A stretch of DNA of 64,000 nt, from NCBI RefSeq assembly GCF_003173595.1, contig NZ_QGNZ01000004.1, positions 620,001-684,000 on the forward strand, read 5' to 3'. Below, one piece after another: positions 19,049-26,172 of the stretch. The position numbers and the translations under genes were made by a program. The DNA is from Pedobacter yonginensis (GTDB lineage: Bacteria; Bacteroidota; Bacteroidia; Sphingobacteriales; Sphingobacteriaceae). Position 1 is the first letter of the stretch; each line of letters starts with the position of its first letter. Under the pieces are notes generated by a model, which was given only the letters and a program-made list of their open reading frames with translations, had not been told where the DNA came from and ran no database searches.

Positions 19049-19696
19049 AAAGTAGCATTAATAGGCGCCTCAGGATTTGTTGGCAAAGCACTCTTAACCG
19101 AATTGGTTAGTCGTGGAAATGAAGTAATCGCAATAGCCCGCGATATTGATAAAATTGAAAGCGAAGACAAAAAAGTAACCAAAGTTGCTGTTGATGTAAT
19201 GGATACCGTTAAATTAATAGCCGCGTTACAAGGCGCTGACGCGGTGATTAGTGCATTTAACCCAGGATGGAGCAATCCAAATCTTTATGAGGAAACACTC
19301 GGGGGCGCAGAGGCCATACATAAAGCAGTTAAAGCTTCTGGCCTGAAACGTTATATATTTATTGGGGGTGCAGGCACTTTGCAGATTGATGGCAAGCAAC
19401 TTGTAGATGGCCCTCAATTTCCGAAAGAGATTTATCCTGGAGCATCTGCCGTAAGAGATTATTTTAAGGTTTTAAAACAAGAAAAGGAACTGGATTGGTT
19501 GTTTTTTAGTCCGGCGATTGAAATGCACCCTGGCATTACGGTTGGTCGTACAGGTAAGTATCGCTTGGGAAAAACTTCTCCTGTTTTTAATGAGGATGGT
19601 CGTTCCATTTTATCTGTCGAAGATTTGTCGATCGTTTTGGCTGATGAGCTGGAAAATAACGCACACCACCAGGAGCAATTTACAGCTGCCTACTAA
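19046..19696 (+). CDS. NAD(P)-binding atypical SDR / NmrA-like protein (YwnB-like)
   Basis: 216-residue Rossmann-fold protein of the atypical short-chain dehydrogenase group (NAD(P)H-binding, NmrA-like). The dinucleotide motif is at the N-terminus: MKVALIGASGFVGKALL, with GASGFVG in place of GxxGxxG. VISAFNPGW follows near residue 67 and YIFIGGAGTLQIDG near 108; the catalytic YxxxK of classical SDRs is not obvious, so it may be a redox sensor or quinone/flavin reductase. It pairs with the upstream Rrf2 regulator, which probably controls it. Translation starts inside an 11-bp tandem repeat. Confidence 0.8.
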   Translation: MKVALIGASGFVGKALLTELVSRGNEVIAIARDIDKIESEDKKVTKVAVDVMDTVKLIAALQGADAVISAFNPGWSNPNLYEETLGGAEAIHKAVKASGLKRYIFIGGAGTLQIDGKQLVDGPQFPKEIYPGASAVRDYFKVLKQEKELDWLFFSPAIEMHPGITVGRTGKYRLGKTSPVFNEDGRSILSVEDLSIVLADELENNAHHQEQFTAAY

Positions 19697-19776
19697 ACAA
19701 AAATGAACAGATTAGAATAAATATGGCAAAATGTGAGGGGGCAATTGCGGAATATACCTTTATCCTTCTTTCCATC

Positions 19777-19806
19777 TTTACATTTTCCATATTTTATTTA
19801 TCTTCG
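19777..19806 (+). promoter_or_regulatory. Candidate promoter of pyrD
   Basis: TTTA (19777-19780), 18 nt, then TATCTTCG (19799-19806), one mismatch from TAnnTTTG. The box ends 4 nt before the ATG at 19811, which supports that start over the longer frame beginning at 19733. Confidence 0.4.
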
Positions 19807-19810
19807 TTGC

Positions 19811-20839
19811 ATGTATCGCCTTATTAAACCAATATTCTTCAAATTTGATCCTGAAAACGTTCATTATTTCGTTGTCAAGCGGTTAAAATGGTTTAATGAT
19901 AAATTTCCACTCGGCAAAACCATCATTAGAAGTAGTTTCGATGTTCACATCAAGGGTTTGGAGAGAGAGGTTTTTGGGATTAAGTTTCGAAATCCTGTTG
20001 GCTTAGCCGCAGGTTTTGATAAAAATGGTGAGTATGTGGAAGCGCTTAGCAATCTCGGCTTTGGTTTTATTGAGGTTGGTACCGTTACTCCGATGCCCCA
20101 GCCAGGGAATGATAAACCCCGAATGTTCCGTTTGCCAAATGATGAGGCCCTGATTAATCGGATGGGTTTCAATAATAAAGGGGTTGATGTGATGGCAGAG
20201 CGCCTGCGACTACTAAAAGATAAGCATCCTGATATTGTTGTTGGTGGAAACATCGGTAAAAATAAAGCCACCCCTAACGAAGATGCGGTTAGTGATTACA
20301 TCAAATGTTTCGATCGGCTTTTTGATGTTGTTGATTATTTCGTGGTGAATGTAAGTTCGCCCAACACACCTGGTTTGCGAGCATTGCAAGAAAAAGAACC
20401 ACTTAAAAAAATCTTGAATACCCTTCAGCAACGTAACCGTAAAAATGATATTGCTCGTCCGATTTTATTGAAAATAGCCCCCGATTTAACGGATGCTCAA
20501 CTAGATGATATTATTGAGATTGTTGCGGAAACGGGGATTGCAGGAATCATTGCTACCAATACCACGATTAGTAGAGATAACCTCACAACGGAGAAAAATT
20601 TGGTCGAGGAGATGGGTGGTTTGAGTGGTAAGCCTGTAAAAGAGCGTTCAACAGAAGTGATCAAATATCTTTCAGAAAAATCGAATAGAGCCTTTCCAAT
20701 TATTGGCGTTGGGGGAATCCACTCTGCTCAGGATGCTCAAGATAAACTTAATGCTGGTGCGAGTTTGGTTCAGTTGTACACAGGTTTTATTTATGAAGGG
20801 CCTGGGTTGATTAAGCAAATCTGCAAAAGTTTGGTTTAG
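19811..20839 (+). CDS. pyrD: Dihydroorotate dehydrogenase (quinone), class 2
   Basis: Oxidises dihydroorotate to orotate with FMN, passing electrons to quinone; fourth step of pyrimidine synthesis, at the inner face of the membrane. From the ATG at 19811 the protein has 342 residues, the normal size. The N-terminal amphipathic helices ([22 protein letters not shown]) mark class 2. FMN/substrate motifs: [16 protein letters not shown] near residue 55, [29 protein letters not shown] (catalytic Ser region), [27 protein letters not shown] and [11 protein letters not shown]. The upstream 26-codon extension lacks family similarity, and a candidate promoter lies inside it. Confidence 0.92.
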   Translation: MYRLIKPIFFKFDPENVHYFVVKRLKWFNDKFPLGKTIIRSSFDVHIKGLEREVFGIKFRNPVGLAAGFDKNGEYVEALSNLGFGFIEVGTVTPMPQPGNDKPRMFRLPNDEALINRMGFNNKGVDVMAERLRLLKDKHPDIVVGGNIGKNKATPNEDAVSDYIKCFDRLFDVVDYFVVNVSSPNTPGLRALQEKEPLKKILNTLQQRNRKNDIARPILLKIAPDLTDAQLDDIIEIVAETGIAGIIATNTTISRDNLTTEKNLVEEMGGLSGKPVKERSTEVIKYLSEKSNRAFPIIGVGGIHSAQDAQDKLNAGASLVQLYTGFIYEGPGLIKQICKSLV

Positions 20840-20874
20840 AGTGTTTTAGGTGGATTACTGATTGTTGTGTTGTG

Positions 20875-21195
20875 GGAGATTTTAGTTCTATTTTGCTTAG
20901 GTCATCAAGGGTTAATGCTTAAAAAAAATTTTTCCCGCAGATTAACACAGATCAGGTAGCGCAGATTAGGCAGATTTTAGTTTTCTTTTGCTTAGGTCAT
21001 TAAGGGTTAATGCTTATCAAAATTTTTCCCGCAGATTAACACAGATCAGGTAGCGCAGATTAGGCAGATTTTAGTTTTTCTTGCTTAGGTTATTAAGGGT
21101 TAATGTTTATCAAAATTTTTCCCGCAGATAAACGCAGATTCATTACCTCAGGTTAACACAGATCAGGTAGCGCAGATTAACACAGATTTGGCCGA
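20875..21195. repeat. Tandem array of about 94 bp units (CCCGCAGATTAACACAGAT type)
   Basis: Non-coding array between convergent pyrD and the AlkD-like gene. CCCGCAGAT begins at 20934, 21028 and 21121 (periods 94 and 93). Each unit ends in a run of GCAGATTA/ACACAGAT words followed by TTTTAGTT, CTTAGGTCAT and AAGGGTTAATG. The last copy is shortened and partly rearranged. I see no coding frame and no inverted arms. It fills nearly the whole 438-nt gap. Confidence 0.85.
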
Positions 21196-21277
21196 TTTTA
21201 ATTTTGGATTTATCTAGCGAAAATGTTTGGGATTTTGCGAATGTAAATAAGGTGTTTTCTAAGATTTTAAGCTTTCT

Positions 21278-21943
21278 CTATTTTTGTCTTCTTACCATTT
21301 CATTTATCCAAATAGGTGCAAAGGGAGAGGTGCAGCCTTTTGAAACGGGGTAATCGCAATAAATTCCAAGTTTTTCACCAATAGATAATGCTCTCGCTCG
21401 GTGATTTGGATGGTGGATGCCAATTTGTGCTAAAGTTGTGTTCATCGTCCATTGAACTTCTGGTGCCGCACTTGGCATTTCCGCTTCTAGGCGATCCAAA
21501 ATAGCGGCGATGTTTATACCTTCTGGTTGTCTGGCAATTCGTCCACTCATTAAACTCCAGCCAGCACGGGCAAGCATTTTGTCGTCAGAGTCCATCCACC
21601 GCGCTCTAAATTGTTCATTATCGGGATATTCTTTAATGATGTAATTGTATAACCAATCAGCCGCCCAAGCAAATGATTCGGATGATACCATATCTTCAAC
21701 ATCTTTGGGGGATAAATCCTTCGCTTTGAGTATCAAAATGGCCAGCAATCTGGCATCAATGTTTTCTGTTTTCCAAAGTTGGAGCGCTAAGGTTTGATTG
21801 GATTTTATTTTCTTCGCCAGAACTCGAATGTCGCCCATCTTGACGCCGTAGAGATTTTCTCTAGCTCCATTTTTTAAATGTTGTTTACGGACTTTTTCGT
21901 CTGCAAGTGATTTAAGTGTGGATATGGTTTCTTGAAGATTCAT
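21278..21943 (-). CDS. DNA alkylation repair protein (AlkD-like HEAT repeat)
   Basis: 221-residue all-helical protein of the AlkC/AlkD family; AlkD excises N3/N7-alkylated purines without flipping the base. Visible family stretches are GVKMGDIRVLAKKIK near residue 33, LWKTENIDARLLAILILK near 57, SFAWAADWLYNYIIKEYP near 90 and ARAGWSLMSGRIA near 125 (HEAT-like helices). The C-terminal part (YPVSKGCTSPFAPIWINEM) is typical of the Bacteroidota subgroup. Whether it has true glycosylase activity or only binds DNA is not clear from sequence. Single gene. Confidence 0.8.
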   Translation of the reverse strand: MNLQETISTLKSLADEKVRKQHLKNGARENLYGVKMGDIRVLAKKIKSNQTLALQLWKTENIDARLLAILILKAKDLSPKDVEDMVSSESFAWAADWLYNYIIKEYPDNEQFRARWMDSDDKMLARAGWSLMSGRIARQPEGINIAAILDRLEAEMPSAAPEVQWTMNTTLAQIGIHHPNHRARALSIGEKLGIYCDYPVSKGCTSPFAPIWINEMVRRQK

Positions 21944-21993
21944 ACCAGATAAATTTTATGCTATAAATTTATTGAAATTCTGGGCACAAAAAA

Positions 21994-22022
21994 AAAGCAT
22001 CCTGTGATCAATAGGATGCTTT
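21994..22022 (-). terminator. Terminator of the tRNA-Cys/small ORF unit
   Basis: 10-bp stem (AAAGCATCCT, 21994-22003, with AGGATGCTTT, 22013-22022), 9-nt loop, followed on the minus strand by at least eight T residues. Confidence 0.9.
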
Positions 22023-22043
22023 AAATCTTAAGAAGATTAAAAA

Positions 22044-22214
22044 CTATTTTGCCAAAGCAGCTAAAACAGCGTTGTTTTTAGCCAATTGGTCGTTTTTAGG
22101 TTGTGCAGAGCGACTTCCTAACTCGATGTTAGTTGCTCTTTTTAAAAAATCTACATCTTGTTGAGCAAAGTTTTTATTTCTTCTGTCTTTTCTTTTTAAT
22201 CTGGTAACTGCCAT
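22044..22214 (-). CDS. Small basic protein, 56 residues, downstream of tRNA-Cys
   Basis: Short ORF that I translated directly: it starts MAVTRLKRKDRRNKNF and ends NAVLAALAK. The N-terminal 15 residues contain seven Lys/Arg, suggesting nucleic-acid or ribosome binding; the rest is polar with TNIELGSRSAQPKN. I believe similar short proteins occur across Sphingobacteriaceae, but I cannot assign a function. The ATG lies 33 nt after the 3' end of tRNA-Cys on the same strand with no promoter box between, and a strong terminator follows 21 nt after the stop. Base composition and codon use look like neighbouring genes, so I consider it real. Confidence 0.75.
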   Translation of the reverse strand: MAVTRLKRKDRRNKNFAQQDVDFLKRATNIELGSRSAQPKNDQLAKNNAVLAALAK

Positions 22215-22247
22215 GGTAATAACCTTTTATAATTTTATTTGTACAAA

Positions 22248-22321
22248 TGGAGGTCGAGAGCGGATTCGAACCGCTGTAGAAGGTTTTGCAGACCTCTGCC
22301 TAGCCACTCGGCCACTCGACC
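22248..22321 (-). tRNA. tRNA-Cys (GCA), CCA encoded
   Basis: Read on the minus strand: acceptor GGTCGAG (22315-22321) pairs with CTCGACC (22252-22258), discriminator U as expected for tRNA-Cys, then CCA in the genome (22248-22250). The anticodon loop is CTGCAAA with anticodon GCA, closed by AGGT/ACCT. The T-arm is GCGG-TTCGAAT-CCGC. A perfect promoter lies upstream. Confidence 0.95.
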
Positions 22322-22336
22322 TTGAATTCAAGGGTG

Positions 22337-22367
22337 CAAAAATAGCAATTAATACTTACCTAGCAAA
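22337..22367 (-). promoter_or_regulatory. Promoter of tRNA-Cys and the small basic protein
   Basis: On the minus strand TTTG (22364-22367), exactly 19 nt, then TATTTTTG (22337-22344): full consensus match, ending 15 nt before the tRNA 5' end. Confidence 0.85.
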
Positions 22368-22389
22368 TATAAATGAATAAATATACCTT

Positions 22390-23136
22390 TTAATTTTTAA
22401 CTCGCACTAGTTCAGCGCAAAAAATTGCAGCACTAACGGCTACGTTTAAAGATTCGGCTGCTCCAACTCTAGGAATGGTGACAGGTTGATTAATTTTTTT
22501 TATCACATCATCAGAAATCCCCTTTCCCTCGTTTCCTAAAATAATTAGTCCCTCGTTGCCCCAATTGGTTTGGTAAATAGATTGACCATCCAAAAGTGCT
22601 CCGAAAACTGGAATGTCGTTTTCATCCAGTAGTTCATTTAAATCTTCGTAATAGATGTTTATTCTCGCCAATGAACCCATGGTGGCTTGTACGGTTTTTG
22701 GATTGTAGGCCTCTACACAGTCTTCAGAGCAGATGATATTTTTAAATCCAAACCAATCTGCTGTTCTTATAATCGTACCCATATTTCCTGGATCCTGAAC
22801 CCCATCAAGCACGAGTGAAAACTGATTTTTAAGCGCTTGATGATTTATTTTTTCCTTTTTAGGGATATAAACCAAAGCTATTAAGCCTTGTGGCGCTTGT
22901 AATGTACTAATCTTGCCTAATTCAGCGTTGTTTACCTCAAATAAGTTTATATTTGCTGGCAATTTGGGTAACAAAATGTATTGTTCACTTGTATAGAAGA
23001 GGCTGTGAATTTTGAAGCTCGATTGTATAAATTCTTTAAATGATTTTATACCTTCAACCAGAAACAATCCATGCTCTTTGCGATATTTTTTTTGATGTAA
23101 CGATTTAACAAAACTGATCTGAGATTTTGAAAGCAT
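22390..23136 (-). CDS. TrmH/SpoU-family RNA 2'-O-methyltransferase
   Basis: 248-residue SPOUT methyltransferase that would methylate a ribose 2'-OH in rRNA or tRNA using SAM. N-terminal substrate-binding domain (KSQISFVKSLHQKKYRKEHG, then LFLVEGIKSFKEF) is the SpoU_sub_bind type. The knotted catalytic domain has LDGVQDPGNMGTIIRTADWFG (motif 1), LIILGNEGKGISDDV (motif 2) and IPRVGAAESLNVAVSAAIF (motif 3). Target nucleotide unknown. The start codon overlaps by 10 nt the 5' end of the divergent TamL gene. Confidence 0.88.
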   Translation of the reverse strand: MLSKSQISFVKSLHQKKYRKEHGLFLVEGIKSFKEFIQSSFKIHSLFYTSEQYILLPKLPANINLFEVNNAELGKISTLQAPQGLIALVYIPKKEKINHQALKNQFSLVLDGVQDPGNMGTIIRTADWFGFKNIICSEDCVEAYNPKTVQATMGSLARINIYYEDLNELLDENDIPVFGALLDGQSIYQTNWGNEGLIILGNEGKGISDDVIKKINQPVTIPRVGAAESLNVAVSAAIFCAELVRVKN

Positions 23137-25553
23137 ACAAATACTTAATAAATATTAAACTGAAAAGCCCTGCAATATTACTATTTATTATTGTGTTAAT
23201 GCAGGCATGTTCATCAACAAAATACATCGCAGATTATCAATCTATCGTTAAGAAAGTTACGATTGATAGTATAGACAAGAAATTTGAGGAGCAAGCCTAC
23301 AATTATGTTCAAAAAGACATCCGACCAGCTTCTGCATTTAGCATAAACGTTCCGCTTTACAATTTATTCAATACGAAAGATGGTCGTTATAAAACGAATA
23401 ACATTAAACCCTTTGGTACGCCGCCTGCTATTTTAGACAGCACTTTGGTCGAAATTTCCCGTACTCAAATCCAAAAATTTTTAAAAAGCAAGGGCTATTT
23501 TCAAGCTCAGGTTACTTCTGATATTAAAGTTAAAGACAAAAAGGCGGAGGTGAATTTTACAGCTAAGCCTGGGCCTGCTTATGTTGTTGATCGATTATCG
23601 AACTCGATTCCCAATGCAAAGATTAAACAACTATATGATGCCAATAAGCCTGGATTAACACATCTTCGGGAGGGGATGCAGTATGATGAGGATTCTTTGA
23701 GTTACGAACGGGAGCAGATTCACAGAGTGATGAAAGAGAATGGGTATTTTTATTTCCTTCGTCCGTATGTTAATTTCGATGTAGTTGGCGCTGAAGCTTC
23801 TTCGAAAACAAACAAAGTTGATTTAAGGTTGAATGTTACTGATCCTGAAAAAGGGCAGCATAGGCAATACAACATTGGAACCACCTACCTCGTTATTGCG
23901 CCAAGTCCTGATGGTTTTCCAGATTCATTGCGAAATTATGTGAGCAGAGATACTTCGGGCGGATTGTCTTTTACGGATTTATCAAAGCGATACCGAAGAA
24001 ATCCCATAACCCGGTACGATTTTTTAAAGCAAGGCGATCTGTATGACATTCGCAACGAGAATTTAACCTACGATCGTTTGTATGAGCTGAATGTTTTTAA
24101 GAATGTAAAAATCACTTATTTCAACAGAGACAGTACATCGAACAAAATAAACCCAATCATTCAGTTGATTCCTCAGAAGGTAATGAGCAACCGTGTTGAG
24201 GGAGAGGTGCCCTTTAATGGTGGTACGATTGGATTTAACTTAAGTAATACCTATACCAATAACAATTTGTTTAGAGGTGCAGAGCGGTTTGAACTTCAAC
24301 TTAAAGGTGGTTTGCAATCTCGAATTGGAAATGGTACTTCGCCTTTTAAAGACATTTACCAACGCGATTTTTCCATTAGTGCCAGTATAACTGTGCCTCG
24401 TTTGATGATTCCTTTTTATAATCCCACTTTAGGTGGGAATGGAATGCCGCATACAACATTTTCTTCAAGCTACATTTATGCTTTGCAACAGGATATTTCT
24501 GTGAGGCGTATTTTCATCAACTCTATCACTTACGATTGGTTTGAAACCAAATCTAAACTGCACTCCTTTACCCCGTTGAATTTTGAGTATAGATTTGGTA
24601 ACCTATTTGATGGTGTGGATGCAACTACGGTTTTAAACAACTTGTATTATGCTGCGCTATTGGCTCGGAAAGATTTAACCTTGGGCATGAAGTACAACTA
24701 TTCTTTAAATGCCGATAAGTTAAGTCAGTTTAGAACCTTTGTTTACCTAAGAGCGGGAATGGATATTGCAGGCAACCTCCTTCAGGGCATATCAAAACTT
24801 ACAGGTGCAAAAAATGATCCCTCAAATAATGATCCAGCGAAGATTTTCGGTTTGCCGTTCAATCAATATGTTCGTCCTGAGGTAGATTTGAGGTGGTACA
24901 AATCTTTAGGTGGAGAGAAACAGTTCATTGCTCGCTTAAATACGGGTATTGCTTATGCCTATGGAAACTCGGTAATTACGGGTATCCCCTTCGAAAAGCT
25001 ATTTTTTGCTGGTGGATCTAGTGGTATTCGGGCATGGCAGGCTAGAACTATCGGACCTGGAAATTACAACAGGGATGTACTGCCTAGTGATTTGTTAAGA
25101 AAATCACTTTTTGGACTGGATCAGTTGGGTGAGTTTAAAATAGAAACCAATTTTGAATATCGATTTACGCTCGCCAAAAAATTCTTTGGTGCTACATTAA
25201 AAGGGGCTACTTTTATTGATGCGGGTAACGTTTGGAATGTAAGCAAAACAACCTCTACTGATGCAAATGGAGCGACTACCACAAACGAGGCTACTTTATT
25301 TAAGTTGAGTAAGCTGGCTCAGCAAGTGGCAATAGGTACAGGGTTTGGTTTAAGGTATGATGTTCAATATTTTGTTTTCAGATTTGATATTGGCTTAAAA
25401 CTTAAAGACCCTCAATTCTCTGGTTCGGAACAATGGGTGATTGGAAAATTTCTTTCTGGAGCGCGTGATTTTAAAAATAAATACAATCTCACACATGCGC
25501 CTGATACTTACCGATTTATACAATATAATTTCGGTATCGGGATGCCTTTCTAA
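23127..25553 (+). CDS. tamL: Lipoprotein BamA-like outer-membrane protein (TamL)
   Basis: 808-residue Omp85-family protein, the Bacteroidota lipid-anchored counterpart of TamA, thought to work with TamB in outer-membrane protein assembly or lipid traffic. A signal sequence ends in a lipobox (LMQACSS, Cys about 28). POTRA-like modules follow: SRTQIQKFLKSKGYFQAQV near 110-130, VHRVMKENGYFYFLRPYV near 215, NLTYDRLYELNVFKNVKITYF near 310. The C-terminal 16-strand barrel has the Omp85 motif region FFAGGSSGIRAWQARTIGPG near residue 628. No upstream ATG gives this signal, so TTG at 23127 is taken as the start; it overlaps the divergent methyltransferase start. Confidence 0.85.
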   Translation: MKAYKYLINIKLKSPAILLFIIVLMQACSSTKYIADYQSIVKKVTIDSIDKKFEEQAYNYVQKDIRPASAFSINVPLYNLFNTKDGRYKTNNIKPFGTPPAILDSTLVEISRTQIQKFLKSKGYFQAQVTSDIKVKDKKAEVNFTAKPGPAYVVDRLSNSIPNAKIKQLYDANKPGLTHLREGMQYDEDSLSYEREQIHRVMKENGYFYFLRPYVNFDVVGAEASSKTNKVDLRLNVTDPEKGQHRQYNIGTTYLVIAPSPDGFPDSLRNYVSRDTSGGLSFTDLSKRYRRNPITRYDFLKQGDLYDIRNENLTYDRLYELNVFKNVKITYFNRDSTSNKINPIIQLIPQKVMSNRVEGEVPFNGGTIGFNLSNTYTNNNLFRGAERFELQLKGGLQSRIGNGTSPFKDIYQRDFSISASITVPRLMIPFYNPTLGGNGMPHTTFSSSYIYALQQDISVRRIFINSITYDWFETKSKLHSFTPLNFEYRFGNLFDGVDATTVLNNLYYAALLARKDLTLGMKYNYSLNADKLSQFRTFVYLRAGMDIAGNLLQGISKLTGAKNDPSNNDPAKIFGLPFNQYVRPEVDLRWYKSLGGEKQFIARLNTGIAYAYGNSVITGIPFEKLFFAGGSSGIRAWQARTIGPGNYNRDVLPSDLLRKSLFGLDQLGEFKIETNFEYRFTLAKKFFGATLKGATFIDAGNVWNVSKTTSTDANGATTTNEATLFKLSKLAQQVAIGTGFGLRYDVQYFVFRFDIGLKLKDPQFSGSEQWVIGKFLSGARDFKNKYNLTHAPDTYRFIQYNFGIGMPF

Positions 25554-25641
25554 CAGATTTAATCGATGGAGTTGAGCTTTATCTTATTTAGGTTAACGCC
25601 ATTAATAGAGCGTTGCAATTGAATATTGATTTAAAATAGCA

Positions 25642-26172
25642 TCAAAATAGATTTTTCAATCCGTCAAATATACTTTCGAAAAAGGTTGCTAAGTTTAGTC
25701 CGCTGCTGTGGTTGAAGTAAACGAATACTAAAAATGCAATTACAACAAAAATAATCAGCTTCCTAAAAGCAAATGCGATAATAACCAACACAATCGGGAT
25801 GATAAAAAGCCACAAACTGTTGATGGGATAGGGGGTTAAATCGGCTTCTTTTTTATACACATATACCAACTTACTGTGCGTACCGCTATCGTTTTGATGC
25901 TTGATGTAAACGAACGTTGATTTAGCAATTGGGAGCTGCAAAACGGCTATCCCATCGTTAAATTTTAGGCTTTGGGTAAAGCCACTAACGCTGAAGGTGT
26001 AGATCCCGTTAATTTTTTCATTTGGGTTGTTTAAAGAATCGGCGGAGATAATGGCCAGCTTACTGTTCTTAAGTAGATTTTCTTTTACCAAAAAATTATT
26101 AATGGCAGCGGTTTGTGCCGAAGCAAAAAATCCGCTTAAACATAAAATGGATAGTAGAAGTATTCGTTTCAT
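25642..26172 (-). CDS. Secreted-then-membrane hypothetical protein coupled to the patatin gene
   Basis: 176 residues, not recognised as a named family. A Sec signal (MKRILLLSILCLSGFFASAQ) leads to an exported domain of about 95 residues (beta-rich, for example GIYTFSVSGFTQSLKFNDG, then TFVYIKHQNDSGTHSKLVYVY), then two closely spaced hydrophobic helices (about residues 120-137 and 138-153) and a short amphipathic tail. This looks like an extracytoplasmic domain anchored at its C-terminus. The start overlaps the stop of the patatin-barrel gene by 4 nt, implying translational coupling and a shared task. Confidence 0.6.
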   Translation of the reverse strand: MKRILLLSILCLSGFFASAQTAAINNFLVKENLLKNSKLAIISADSLNNPNEKINGIYTFSVSGFTQSLKFNDGIAVLQLPIAKSTFVYIKHQNDSGTHSKLVYVYKKEADLTPYPINSLWLFIIPIVLVIIAFAFRKLIIFVVIAFLVFVYFNHSSGLNLATFFESIFDGLKNLF

